NCBI GenBank assembly: GCA_947577025.1
Contig: CANPTO010000002.1
Coordinates: forward strand, 60,588 to 124,587
DNA from: an uncultured Clostridiaceae bacterium
GTDB taxonomy: Bacteria; Bacillota; Clostridia; TANB77; CAG-508
Reading direction: 5' to 3'
Length of the DNA stretch: 64,000 nt
Part shown: piece by piece, positions 44,750 through 53,935 of the stretch
Numbering within the stretch: position 1 is the stretch's first letter
Layout: each line of letters opens with the position of its first letter
The notes under the pieces: model-generated
Seen by the model: only the letters and a program-made list of their open reading frames with translations
Databases searched by the model: none
What the model was told of the DNA's origin: nothing
Made by a program: the position numbers and the translations under genes

Positions 44750-44795
44750 TGCCCCTTTCCGTGTCAAAATGATACGGAAAGGACAGATTTTTTAT
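44750..44795 (+). terminator. Hairpin terminator / family-B-like repeat
   Basis: CCTTTCCGT and ACGGAAAGG flank GTCAAAATGAT, with GGGATGCCC before and ACAGATTTTTT after. The next 310 bp to 45109 is AT-rich and otherwise empty. Confidence 0.78.
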
Positions 44796-45109
44796 AGTAT
44801 AGAAAAACCGATGTTAAAGAAGAATTTTGTCGAAAAGTTTTCTATAAAATATAATTAATTATGTTTACAACAAACTTGAAATATGATATAAATAAGTTGT
44901 TCAATTAGCACAATTAGTGCTTTTAATCAATATATATTTATTCGAGTAAATATTATTTCTAAATAAAATCCAAAAGCGAATTATAAGCAAAGAAAAAATA
45001 AAAAAATAATGTGTTTATTAATTGTGCAAATTTTTAAAGTTATTAATAAAATTTAACATTAATTATTGAATAACAAAAATAAAATTGCTATAATAAAGGA
45101 GGTAACAGA

Positions 45110-45947
45110 GTGAATAATATTTCGAAAACAAATAAATTAAATCTAAAAAGATGATATAATATTCAAAGTATTTTTTAGTAGAAAAGGAAATGAAGAATTT
45201 TTAATAGATTTTCTAAAATCATTACTAAAAATAGATATAAAAGAAATAAAAATACAAGAAGAAGTAAACTTAGAAAAATTAAGTAAAAAGGAAAAAGGTG
45301 GAAGGCTAGACTTACAAGCAAAATTAGATAATGGGACAATAGTAAATATAGAAATGCAACTAAAAAATAATCATAATATAGAAGAAAGAACAACATACTA
45401 TAGTTCAAAGGTAATAGCCAGAGAAACAGAGCGTGGTACAGAATATAAAGACATTAAACAAGTAATAATGATAAATATATTAGATTATGAAATGTTAGGC
45501 TTTGATGAATACATATCAGAAACAGCAGTAGTACTAGATAAACACAGAGAATACGAAGTATTAAAAGGAATAAAGTGGTATTTTATAGAACTACCAAAAT
45601 TCAGAAAACAAAATCCAGATATGAATGAAAAAATAAATCAATGGTTAGCCGTCATTGACGATTATGATATGGGGTTAGTAAAAATGGCAGAAGAAAAAAA
45701 TGAAACATTAAAAAAAGCAAGATTACAAATATCATATTTAACAGGAGATGAAGAAGTAAAAAGAATGCAATGGCTAGAAGAAAAATGAGAAATGGATAGA
45801 GCAAGTGAAATAGGATATGCAAGAAGAGAAGAAAAGAAAGAAGGAATAAGAGAAGTAGCAAAACAAATGATAAAAAAAGGAATTGACATAGAGACTATAT
45901 GTGAAATAACAAAATTAACAAAACAAGAAATAGAAAAGATAAAATAG
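45110..45947 (+). pseudogene. Rpn/PDDEXK-family transposase-like nuclease, disrupted
   Basis: GTG 45110 with AGGAGGT. The protein reads NKLNLK, then a one-base A-tract insertion (about 45139-45143) precedes DDIIFKVFFSRKGNEEFLIDFL, a GRLDLQAKLDNGTIVNIEMQ nuclease core (D and ExQ) and ILDYEMLGF. TGA at 45786 interrupts after QWLEEK; the frame continues to TAG 45945. Two ordinary lesions, a homopolymer indel and a point stop, mark this as a true pseudogene and a useful contrast with the CGG genes. Confidence 0.85.
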
Positions 45948-45990
45948 TAACAAATAAATAAAATTCTTCCGAAATTTTGAAAACTAAGTA

Positions 45991-46020
45991 TTGACAAATA
46001 ATGCCAACATACTATATAAT
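45991..46020 (+). promoter_or_regulatory. Sigma-A-type promoter of rpsU
   Basis: TTGACA (45991-45996), 18 bp, TATAAT (46015-46020), about 86 bp before rpsU. Confidence 0.75.
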
Positions 46021-46106
46021 ACAAAACGTGTACAAGAGTTGAATAATACACAAAAAATAAATCCCACACGAATAAAAGTGTTAATACTGGAAGGAGGGGA
46101 ATATTA

Positions 46107-46277
46107 ATGTCAGAAGTAAGAGTAAATAATGGAAATATAGAAGATGCCTTAAAAAGGTTTAAAAGACAATGCGCTAGAAATGGAGTAATACAAGAAGTCC
46201 GTAAAAGAGAACACTATGAAAAACCTAGTGTAAGAAGAAAGAAAAAATCAGAGGCAGCAAGAAAAAGAAAATTTTAA
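46107..46277 (+). CDS. rpsU: 30S ribosomal protein bS21
   Basis: 56 residues: [20 protein letters not shown], a basic middle ([20 protein letters not shown]) and a C-terminal [14 protein letters not shown] tail, all typical of bS21. GGAGGGG ribosome site. yqeY lies 286 bp downstream, the common rpsU-yqeY order in Firmicutes. Confidence 0.96.
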   Translation: MSEVRVNNGNIEDALKRFKRQCARNGVIQEVRKREHYEKPSVRRKKKSEAARKRKF

Positions 46278-46545
46278 TTAAAAAAGAGAGGTTGGAAGTT
46301 ATAGATTAGAAATAAACAATAATTTTCAACCTTTTTGTATAAGAAGTTGGAAGTTGGAGGTTGAAAATTAGGGTAATACCTTCGAAGAAATTGATTAAGA
46401 GAAGAGGAAACAGTAAAAATACAAATCTTCAATTTTTTTGTAGGGACACCGTTTGCGGGAATACCCCTTGAACGTGACACCACTGTGTCCGAAATATGGT
46501 GAATAATGAATATTGAAGAGTGAATAATACAAAACTCTTCGAGTT
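46278..46545. repeat. GGAAGTTGGA-type and family-C repeats between rpsU and yqeY
   Basis: Direct and inverted GGTTGGAAGTT / AACTTCC motifs (about 46290-46375), then a TGTAGGGACACCG family-C copy (about 46440-46495). Non-coding, and similar to 47004-47360. Confidence 0.6.
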
Positions 46546-46562
46546 TTGAGGAGGAAAAAGAA

Positions 46563-47003
46563 ATGTTAAAAGAAAAATTATTAGAAGATATGAAAGTATC
46601 AATGAGAGACAAAAATGTAGTTAGAAAAAATGTAATACAAATGGTAAGAGCCGCCATATTACAAGTAGAAAAAGATAAACAAATAGAACTTACTGACGAA
46701 CAAATAGTAGAAGTAATAGCAAAAGAATCTAAAAAGAGAAAAGATTCATTATCAGATTACGAAAAAAGTGGAAGAGAAGAACTAATAAAACAAATTAATG
46801 AAGAAATAGAAATATTAGCAGAATACTTACCAAAGCCACTTTCAAAAGAAGAACTAGAAAAAATAATAGAAGAAGTAATAAGCGAAGTAGGAGCAACAAC
46901 AATAAAAGAAATGGGAATAGTCATGAAAACAGTAAAAGAAAAAGTAGGAGCTGCGGCAGACGGAAAAACAATAAATGAAATTGTTAAAGGTAAATTAAAT
47001 TAG
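46563..47003 (+). CDS. yqeY: YqeY/GatB-like domain protein
   Basis: 146 residues: LLEDMKVSMRDKNVVRKNVI, then AEYLPKPLSKEELEKIIEEV and KEMGIVMKTVKEKVGAAADG, the typical two-helical-domain YqeY protein related to the tail of GatB. The role is unclear, with a link to tRNA amidotransferase structure. GAGGAGG ribosome site. Confidence 0.93.
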   Translation: MLKEKLLEDMKVSMRDKNVVRKNVIQMVRAAILQVEKDKQIELTDEQIVEVIAKESKKRKDSLSDYEKSGREELIKQINEEIEILAEYLPKPLSKEELEKIIEEVISEVGATTIKEMGIVMKTVKEKVGAAADGKTINEIVKGKLN

Positions 47004-47430
47004 AAGTTGGAGGATGGAAGTTGGAGGTGAGAATTTAGGGTAAATTCTCATAGGTATTCTTATTAGATATAAGTAACTACATCATAAAAACAATTTTATA
47101 TTGAAAAATATACAGAAAATATACAATAAAGCCTTGTATATTTTTATTTTTTTGTACTATAATATAAATATTAGAAAAACAAGAATAAATAAAGGTTAGA
47201 AATTAACTATTTGAGGTTGCATGGAGATGAAAAAATATTTTTACAAGGAACAATATCGGTTAAAAACTAACAATTTAAAGTTATACAGCAATGTAAATAC
47301 TTCGAAGAAATTACCAAAAAATCCAACATCCAACCTCTAACTTCTAACTTCCAATTTATACAAAATACCAATAAAGGAGTGTCCCCACCGTTCCGAAATC
47401 GGAACGAAAAAGACCGTCCCTAACGTGCAA
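47004..47430. repeat. Repeat-rich intergenic stretch before ymfF
   Basis: GAAGTTGGAGGATGGAAG (about 47003) and its complement-like CCAACATCCAACCTCTAAC (about 47323) form a long-range inverted pair. A family-B copy (GGAGTGTCCCC, CGTTCCGAAATCGGAACG, GACCGTCCCTAACG) lies at 47384-47430. No gene seen in between. Confidence 0.65.
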
Positions 47431-47444
47431 AGGAGAAAAGAATT

Positions 47445-48704
47445 ATGATAAATGAAACTATAGAACTAAAAGAAGGTATAAAATTTCATAAAATACAAAC
47501 AAACAAATTCAAAACAAACTTATTAGCAATATTTTTAACAATGCCACTAACTAAGGAAAATGTAACAAAAAATGCATTACTTGCAGCAGTGCTAAGAAGA
47601 GGAACTAAAAATATGCAAACACAAGAAATAATAAGCCAAAACCTAGAAGAAATGTATGGAGCAGGCTTTGACTGTGGAATTGAAAAAAACGGAGATAACC
47701 AAACAATAAAATTATACTTAGAAACAATAAATGACGAATTTTTACCAGAAAAAGAAGAATTATTAAAAAAGAGCTTCCAAATAATATTCGAAATAGCATT
47801 TAATCCATTAATAGAAAATGGAAAGTTCAAAACAGAATATGTACAAGGAGAAAAAGAAAACCTAAAACAAATAATAGAAGGAAAAATAGACAATAAAGGT
47901 TCATATGCGATGGAAAGATGTATAGAAGAAATGTATAAAAACAAAGCATATGGACTATACAAATATGGATATATAGAAGCATTAGATAAAATAACAGAAG
48001 AAGAGCTATATAACCATTACAAAGAAGTAATAAAAACTTGTAAAATAGACATATATGCTTCAGGAATGCTACCACAAAACATATTAGAAATGGTAAAAGA
48101 AAATGAAAGCATACAAAAACTACAAGAAAGAAAAGTACAAATAAATGAAGAACCAAAACAATTAATAGAACAAGAAAAAATAATAGAAGAAAAGATGGAA
48201 GTAACACAAGGAAAACTAGTACTAGGATTAGATGTAGACTCAAATATAGAAAATATAAGTTATATAACAATGTGTTATAACACAATATTAGGAGGAGGAG
48301 CAAATTCAAAAATGTTCCAAAACGTAAGAGAAAAAGCAAGTCTGGCATACACAGTAGGGTCAAATTATCTAAAAAGAAAACAAAACATAATAATAAGAGC
48401 AGGAATAGAAATACAAAACTATGAAAAAGCACTAGAAATAATAAAACAACAATTAGATGACATGAAAAATGGAAAATTCACGCAAGAAGACTTAAATAAT
48501 GCAAAAAACCTAATAATAGCAACAATTGAAAACATACCAGAAGAACAAGATACACAAATAAGTTATTATTTTGGTCAAGAACTAGCAAATACTAACATCT
48601 CAACAGAAGAATACAAAGAAAAAATACAAAAAGTAAGCAAAGAGCAAATAGTAGAAGTAGCGAATAGTGTGAAAATGAATACAATTTATTTTTTAAGAAA
48701 TTGA
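47445..48704 (+). CDS. ymfF: YmfF-like M16 family peptidase homologue (non-catalytic partner)
   Basis: 419 residues with the M16 fold (LLAAVLRRGTKNMQTQEIIS; C-terminal YTVGSNYLKRK) but no HxxEH zinc motif, as expected for the inactive member of the YmfF/YmfH pair. The partner lies 81 bp downstream. The pair processes peptides; the substrate is unknown. Confidence 0.88.
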   Translation: MINETIELKEGIKFHKIQTNKFKTNLLAIFLTMPLTKENVTKNALLAAVLRRGTKNMQTQEIISQNLEEMYGAGFDCGIEKNGDNQTIKLYLETINDEFLPEKEELLKKSFQIIFEIAFNPLIENGKFKTEYVQGEKENLKQIIEGKIDNKGSYAMERCIEEMYKNKAYGLYKYGYIEALDKITEEELYNHYKEVIKTCKIDIYASGMLPQNILEMVKENESIQKLQERKVQINEEPKQLIEQEKIIEEKMEVTQGKLVLGLDVDSNIENISYITMCYNTILGGGANSKMFQNVREKASLAYTVGSNYLKRKQNIIIRAGIEIQNYEKALEIIKQQLDDMKNGKFTQEDLNNAKNLIIATIENIPEEQDTQISYYFGQELANTNISTEEYKEKIQKVSKEQIVEVANSVKMNTIYFLRN

Positions 48705-48785
48705 AATGGAAGTTGGAATATAGTAGAAATACTTCGAAGAATTACCTAAAAATCCAACTTCCAACTTCTAGAAAGGAGAAAAATT

Positions 48786-50054
48786 ATGAAATTAGTAGAA
48801 AGTACAAGAATAAAAGAAAAAGCCTATATAGAGAAGCTAAATAATGGCTTAACAGTAATAATAATTCCAAAAGAAAATACCCAAAAAAAGTATGTAATAT
48901 GGGGAACACATTTTGGTTCAATAGATAATAGATTTATAATGCCAAAAACAAACGAAGAAGTATTTGTACCAGATGGAGTGGCACATTTTTTAGAACATAA
49001 GATGTTTGAACAAGAAAATGGAAGAAATAGCCTAGATGTATTAATGTCACTAGGAGTAGATGCAAATGCATATACAACAAATAACCATACAGCATATTTA
49101 TTTGAAACAACAAACAACTTTTATGAAGCACTAGATGAACTAATGGACTATGTACAAAATCCATATTTTACAGACGAAAATGTAGAAAAGGAAAAAGGAA
49201 TAATAGCACAAGAAATTGGAATGTATGATGATGACCCAGGCTGGCAATTATACATGAATGCATTAGACTGTATGTACAAAGAAAATGCAATAAAAATAGA
49301 TATAGCAGGAACAGTAGAATCAATAAATAAAATAGATAAAGATGTTTTATACAAATGCTATAACACATTTTATAATCCATCAAATATGACATTAGTAGTA
49401 TGTGGAGATTTTAAACCAGAAGAAATAATGCAAGAAATAAAAAACAGAATAGTAGAAAAGGAAAAGCAAGGCGAAATAGAAAGAATATATCCAAAAGACG
49501 AAAAAGGAATAAACAAAAAATACAAAGAAACTAGTATGCCAGTAAGTAAGCCAATATTTTTAATAGGTTTCAAAGACGAAAACACAAATAAAGACAAAGT
49601 AAAAAAACACATAGCAATAGAAATACTAATGAATATGCTAGTAGGAAAAAGTTCACCATTATATCAAAAAATGTATGATGAGGGTCTATTATTAGCTCCA
49701 CTAGACATGGACTATGAATTCACTAATAACTATGCACATGTAATGTTAACAGGTCAATCAAAAGAGCCAAAAAAAGTACAAGAAGAACTATTAAAACAAA
49801 TACAAAACTTAAAACAAAATATGGACAACAAATATTTTGAAAGAATAAAAAAGAAAGTATATGGAGATTATGTAGTAGAATATAATAATGTTGCAGACAT
49901 AGCAAGAATGTTTTTATCAGACTATTTTAAAGGAATAAATTCCTTTGATTATATTGAACAATATAATACAGTAACCGAAGAATATACAACAGAAATATTA
50001 AATGAAATATTTGACGAAAAAAATATGGTAATGTCAGTTGTAAACATAAAATAG
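48786..50054 (+). CDS. ymfH: YmfH-like M16 family zinc peptidase
   Basis: 422 residues. The inverted zinc motif GVAHFLEHKMFE (HxxEH) is near residues 62-73 and the third ligand is in KEKGIIAQEIGMYDDDP about 75 residues later. The C-terminal half (MNMLVGKSSPLYQKMYDEGL) is the regulatory M16 domain. Catalytic partner of YmfF. Confidence 0.93.
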   Translation: MKLVESTRIKEKAYIEKLNNGLTVIIIPKENTQKKYVIWGTHFGSIDNRFIMPKTNEEVFVPDGVAHFLEHKMFEQENGRNSLDVLMSLGVDANAYTTNNHTAYLFETTNNFYEALDELMDYVQNPYFTDENVEKEKGIIAQEIGMYDDDPGWQLYMNALDCMYKENAIKIDIAGTVESINKIDKDVLYKCYNTFYNPSNMTLVVCGDFKPEEIMQEIKNRIVEKEKQGEIERIYPKDEKGINKKYKETSMPVSKPIFLIGFKDENTNKDKVKKHIAIEILMNMLVGKSSPLYQKMYDEGLLLAPLDMDYEFTNNYAHVMLTGQSKEPKKVQEELLKQIQNLKQNMDNKYFERIKKKVYGDYVVEYNNVADIARMFLSDYFKGINSFDYIEQYNTVTEEYTTEILNEIFDEKNMVMSVVNIK

Positions 50055-50107
50055 AATAAACTGTCGAAAAAAAATAAAAAACGTCAAAAAAAGCAATACG
50101 AAAGTTA

Positions 50108-50140
50108 GTCAAAAACGCCTAAAATTGGCGTTTTTTTATT
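50108..50140 (+). terminator. Rho-independent terminator of ymfH
   Basis: AAAAACGCC-TAAAATT-GGCGTTTTTTT. Confidence 0.88.
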
Positions 50141-50213
50141 GACTAAAATGTAAAAATATGGTATTTTAATAATATACGAAAGAAAAAAATTCACGAAAAA
50201 GGAGAGTGGTTAT

Positions 50214-50420
50214 ATGATAAATGATGAAATTTGTAAATTAAGAGAAAAGTTAAACGAAAGCATAATTAAAGGAGAAGATTATAGTATAACCTATAAACTA
50301 AGTGTAGAGTTAGATGAATTAATTACAAAGTACTACAGAAAAAGTATAATAGATGAAAAACAAACTGAAAAAATAATAGGAATAAAAGAGAAAAAAGTAT
50401 GTACCAATAAAATAAAGTAG
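50214..50420 (+). CDS. Spo0E-like aspartyl-phosphate phosphatase
   Basis: 68 residues. An N-terminal helix (ICKLREKLNESII) and KLSVELDELITKYY carry the SxELDxLI signature of Spo0E. It would dephosphorylate Spo0A~P and delay sporulation, so the organism is probably a spore former. GGAG ribosome site. Confidence 0.87.
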   Translation: MINDEICKLREKLNESIIKGEDYSITYKLSVELDELITKYYRKSIIDEKQTEKIIGIKEKKVCTNKIK

Positions 50421-50468
50421 AAAAAGTAGAAATAAATGAAATAAAAAAATACCAACAGACAAAAGCAA

Positions 50469-50528
50469 GGGAGCTGTAAAAAAGGAAAGATTTGGGACGC
50501 GCCAAAAACTTTCCTTTTTTTACAGCCC
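50469..50528. repeat. GGGGCTGTAAAAAAGGAAAG palindrome (family D), copy 1
   Basis: Arms GCTGTAAAAAAGGAAAG and CTTTCCTTTTTTACAGC, with an inner TTTGG-GACGCG-CCAAA hairpin. A second copy begins at 63952. The two copies bracket the secretion cluster. Confidence 0.88.
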
Positions 50529-50562
50529 CTTTGTCTCTATATAAAAGCCAGTATCTGTTACT

Positions 50563-50812
50563 ATATAAGTTATTAAATAGTTACAATTCACGACTTAAAA
50601 ATATTTTATTTCTATAGGTTACAGTTCAGTAAGGATATAAATTATTGACTTATTTAATGTCTATAAAGTCTAATTTTTTAGAACAAAAAGGCACGGTGCC
50701 CCGTGTCCCTACATTTGAAATCGATTTTTCCTATTCAATAAAAAATGCTTAAAAAGTCATTTTAAAGCTATAAAAATTTTTCTACTGAACTGTAACTCTA
50801 TAGTAACCTTTT
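50563..50812. repeat. Composite MITE-like element
   Basis: AGTTACAATTCAC (about 50579) resembles the 18950 element. GGTTACAGTTCAGTA (50619) and TACTGAACTGTAAC (50783) are inverted ends, with a family-C unit (GGCACGGTGCCCC) inside at about 50690. Non-coding; fills most of the 474-bp gap before the pilins. Confidence 0.6.
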
Positions 50813-50894
50813 GAGTATTAACTTGAAAAAATATGTTGAAAAAAGTAATAACATAGAGTATAATAAAAATATAAGATAAAAGTGGAGGTAACGA

Positions 50895-51263
50895 ATGAAA
50901 ACAAAAATGAAAAAAATAATAACAACAATAATAATAGCTTTAGTAATAATATCAAACTTTATGCCAATAGCAAATGCAACAATTTCAGTAGATGACTATG
51001 AACCAAGAGTTCTAGTACCAAAAGACTACGGTGCAGCGTTTGGAATGACTGGCACTATATTAAATGCAATAGTAACAGTAGGTATAGTTATATCTGTAGT
51101 AACAATAATGGGATTAGGAATAAAGTACATGGCAGGAAGTGTAGAAGAAAAAGCAGAATATAAAAAGACAATGATACCTATATTAGTAGGAATGATAATG
51201 CTATTTTGCATAACAACATTTGTAGGAGTCTTATATAATATAGTATCTCAAGCAACAGCATAA
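50895..51263 (+). CDS. T4SS VirB2/TrbC-like pilin, copy 1
   Basis: 122 residues. Signal sequence at 1-28 (IITTIIIALVIISNFMPIANA), then two TM helices (NAIVTVGIVISVVTIMGLGIKYM and MIPILVGMIMLFCITTFVGVLY) joined by a charged turn GSVEEKAEYKKT. This is the VirB2 design: cleaved signal and two helices. It is the first of three paralogous pilins leading the secretion cluster. GGAGGT ribosome site. Confidence 0.82.
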   Translation: MKTKMKKIITTIIIALVIISNFMPIANATISVDDYEPRVLVPKDYGAAFGMTGTILNAIVTVGIVISVVTIMGLGIKYMAGSVEEKAEYKKTMIPILVGMIMLFCITTFVGVLYNIVSQATA

Positions 51264-51296
51264 TCAATTTGAATATATTGAAAGGAGTGAGGCAAA

Positions 51297-51704
51297 ATGA
51301 GGAAGAGTATTTATATAACAACAATAATTACAATGATAATTATATTATTAACAATATTTAGTACATCTGCATATGCAACAACATATCAGCCAGATATTAA
51401 TATACGTGATATTAAACAACAAACTGATGGTTTTATAAAAAAAGGCGAAGCAACAGCAAATGATGCTATTTCACAAGATAGCATGAAAAAATTATCAAAT
51501 GGAATATATATGGTATTATTAATATTAGGAATATGTATAGCAGTTATAATAGGAGCCATATTAGGAATAAGATTTATAATAGAAGGAGCAGAGGGAAAAG
51601 CAGAAGTACAAAAAGCTCTGGCGCCTTATATAGCAGGCTGTGTAGTAGTATTTGGGGCATTTACAATATGGAAGATAATAGTACTAGTTTTACAAGGAAT
51701 GTGA
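51297..51704 (+). CDS. T4SS VirB2/TrbC-like pilin, copy 2 (diverged)
   Basis: 135 residues. Signal sequence ending near SAYA, a polar region of about 40 residues (DIKQQTDGFIKKGEATAND), then two TM helices (IYMVLLILGICIAVIIGAILGIRFI and APYIAGCVVVFGAFTIWKIIVLVL) with a charged turn EGAEGKAEVQKAL. Same layout as copies 1 and 3 but more diverged. 33 bp after copy 1 with a GGAGTGAGG site. Confidence 0.8.
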   Translation: MRKSIYITTIITMIIILLTIFSTSAYATTYQPDINIRDIKQQTDGFIKKGEATANDAISQDSMKKLSNGIYMVLLILGICIAVIIGAILGIRFIIEGAEGKAEVQKALAPYIAGCVVVFGAFTIWKIIVLVLQGM

Positions 51705-51795
51705 CAAAAATAGAAAAATAAGTAAAAAATAGTTGAAAAATAAATAAAAATATATTATAATAAAATTAGTAATGAAAATTATAAGGAGGAAAATT

Positions 51796-52165
51796 ATGAA
51801 AAAACAAGTAAAAATATTATCTATAATTTTAATAGTTATGATGGCTTTAACAACAATTTCAAGTACTGTATTAGCAGCAGATTTAAGTGCTAAAATAAAA
51901 GATATGGCTGCTGGAAATGGAGATCGGACCAGAAGAAGTTATTAACTTAGGTAAAACAATAGTTACAATTATGCAAACAGTAGGTATAGTAGTTGCAGTA
52001 GTTGTATTATTAATTTTAGGTGTCAAATACATGATAGGAAGTGCAGAAGAAAAAGCAGAATACAAAAAGACAATGATACCATACTTAGTTGGTGCAATAT
52101 TAATATTTGCATCTACAACAATAGTAAATGTTGTATATAATATTGCAAATTCATTCAATAAATAG
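51796..52165 (+). CDS. T4SS VirB2/TrbC-like pilin, copy 3, read through one CGG +1 shift site
   Basis: 122 residues when CGG at 51925 plus the next base is decoded as Gly. The start ATG 51796 has AAGGAGG upstream. Signal VKILSIILIVMMALTTISSTVLA, then AAGNGD-G-PEEVINLGKTIV, TM1 (TVGIVVAVVVLLILGVKYM), turn GSAEEKAEYKKT, TM2. Turn and TM2 are close to copy 1, so the downstream frame is certainly real. Unshifted reading stops at TAA 51943, giving only a signal peptide plus a short tail. Confidence 0.88.
51925..51928 (+). other. CGGA +1 frameshift site 6 (pilin 3)
   Basis: GGA GAT CGG ACC AGA ... TAA stops; GAT-CGGA-CCA-GAA-GAA-GTT restores the mature pilin. Confidence 0.88.
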
Positions 52166-52182
52166 TTAATTAAAAAGTACTA

Positions 52183-52216
52183 ATGAAAAGGTAGAATAAA
52201 AACTACCTTTTTATTT
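52183..52216 (+). terminator. Hairpin terminator after the pilin genes
   Basis: AAAAGGTAG and CTACCTTTTT around AATAAAAA. It would separate pilin transcription from the prgI-virB4 genes. Confidence 0.75.
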
Positions 52217-52379
52217 TACAAAACCATAACAAACATATTACAATTACATTAAAAATGCATAAAAATGCATTTTTTTTTGTTTTTTTGTTACATTTTACTC
52301 GCTTATCTGTTATAATATAATCAAGTGTAATTATGCACAAAAATAATTAAACAAAAGCAAAATAGGAGGAAGTGTTTAT

Positions 52380-52721
52380 ATGGGAACATATAATATACCT
52401 AGAAATGTAAAAGGTGAAGGAAGAATTTTATTTATATTTTCAGGAAAAAGTATGATTTATACAATGATAGGTGGAGTGATAGGCTTACCATTCTACTTTA
52501 TATTTTCAGCATTAAAGCTAACAATTGCAGGATTAATAGCACTTGCATTTTTCGCACTTATAGGGTTTGCAATAGGAACATTTAAAATTCCACAAATAGG
52601 AATTTTGAAATTTACAAAAACAGTAGGTGGAGAAAATATAGATGATGTAATAAAAAGAGCAATAAACTTTAAAAGAAAAGGCAACAAGATATACCTATAT
52701 ACAAAGGAGGAAGAAAAATAA
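52380..52721 (+). CDS. PrgI-family T4SS membrane protein
   Basis: 113 residues: YNIPRNVKGEGRILFIFSGK at the N-terminus, two TM helices (about 23-42 and 48-66), then FKIPQIGILKFTKTVGGENI...VIKRAINFKRKGNKIYLYTKEE. The IPRNVKGEGRILxIFS start is the PrgI/TcpE-type signature seen next to virB4 in Gram-positive conjugation clusters. Its stop overlaps the next start by one base. Confidence 0.85.
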   Translation: MGTYNIPRNVKGEGRILFIFSGKSMIYTMIGGVIGLPFYFIFSALKLTIAGLIALAFFALIGFAIGTFKIPQIGILKFTKTVGGENIDDVIKRAINFKRKGNKIYLYTKEEEK

Positions 52722-53935
52722 TGGATAGTATTAAATTATTAACAATGGTTTTAATGATAATATTAGGAATAATGCTAATATTACTAGTAGTGCTAGGAAT
52801 CGTATTTGTAACATCAAAAATGGGGCAAAAAGAAGAAAAAGAAGAAATAAAAGATGCTAGCAATGGTAAAGCACCAAAAGTAAAAAAATACAAAGAATAC
52901 AAAACAGCATCAGTACTAGACTTTATGGAGTTTGATACTATCGTAGACAATATGATTTCGCAAAAAAATGGAAATAGATATGTAATGGTAGTAGAATGCC
53001 AAGGAATAAACTATGACCTAATGTCAGAAGTTGAAAAGAACTCAGTAGAAGAAGGTTTTATACAATTCCTAAACACACTAAGACATCCAGTTCAAATATA
53101 TACACAAACAAGAACAATAAACCTAGATAGCAGTATAGAAACATATAAAGAAAAAATAAAAGAAATAGAAATGGTAGTAGAAAAGCTAGAAGCACAATAT
53201 AAAAAAATGCAAAGAGAAGAAGAAATGTACACAAAAGAGCAAATAGATAGAGCATATTTTGAACTAACAAAACAAAAAAACTTATATGAATATGGAAAAG
53301 ACATTATATATACAACAGAAAGAATGAGCTCAAACAAAAACGTACTTAACAAAAAATATTATGTTGTAATACCATACTTTGTAGAAGAACTAGGAGAAAA
53401 CTCATTTGATAAAGAAGAACAAAGAAACCTAGCATTCTCAGAATTATACACAAGAGCACAATCAGTAGTAAGAACATTAAGCGTATGTGGAATAAACGGA
53501 AAAGTAATGAATTCAAATGAGCTAGTAGAATTACTATATGTAGCATATAATAGAGACGAATCAGAAGTATATGGACTAGAAAAAGCACTAAAAGCTGGAT
53601 ATGATGAACTATACTCAACTGCACCAGATGTAATAGACAAACAAATAAGGCTATTAAATAAACAAATAGAAGACGAAGCATTTGAACTTGCAAAAAATAA
53701 AGTAACAGAAGCAAGAACAGAAAAACAAAAAGCACTTCAAGAAAAACGTTTAAAGAAAAGAGACCTAATAGCAGAACTTGCAGGAATAATTGTAGATGAA
53801 AATGCACCAATAGTAGGAGAAGATGTAGCCGAAGTTGCGAAAGAAAAAATAAGAAAAGAAACAGAAGAAGGGGGAAGTGAAGAAGATGGCAAAAAACAAA
53901 AAGCAAAAAGAACTAGAAAAACAAAAACAGCTTAA
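52721..53935 (+). CDS. VirB4 N-terminal-domain-like membrane protein (split VirB4)
   Basis: 404 residues with an N-terminal TM helix (8-28). A conserved domain follows (VMVVECQGINYDLMSEVEKNSVEEGFIQFLNTLRHPVQIYTQT), like the N-terminal CagE/VirB4 domain, then a long coiled coil at about 135-185 and a basic C-terminal tail (KKQKAKRTRKTKTA). It appears to be the VirB4 N-domain carried as a separate membrane-anchored subunit, with the ATPase in the next gene. It overlaps the virB4 start region by about 50 bp. Confidence 0.75.
   Translation: MDSIKLLTMVLMIILGIMLILLVVLGIVFVTSKMGQKEEKEEIKDASNGKAPKVKKYKEYKTASVLDFMEFDTIVDNMISQKNGNRYVMVVECQGINYDLMSEVEKNSVEEGFIQFLNTLRHPVQIYTQTRTINLDSSIETYKEKIKEIEMVVEKLEAQYKKMQREEEMYTKEQIDRAYFELTKQKNLYEYGKDIIYTTERMSSNKNVLNKKYYVVIPYFVEELGENSFDKEEQRNLAFSELYTRAQSVVRTLSVCGINGKVMNSNELVELLYVAYNRDESEVYGLEKALKAGYDELYSTAPDVIDKQIRLLNKQIEDEAFELAKNKVTEARTEKQKALQEKRLKKRDLIAELAGIIVDENAPIVGEDVAEVAKEKIRKETEEGGSEEDGKKQKAKRTRKTKTA

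Noticed and set aside
45786..45788. TGA in the Rpn-like gene as recoded Trp or selenocysteine.
   Set aside because: The same gene has an independent indel, TGA is used as an ordinary stop elsewhere (e.g. 18757), and there is no SECIS-like structure.
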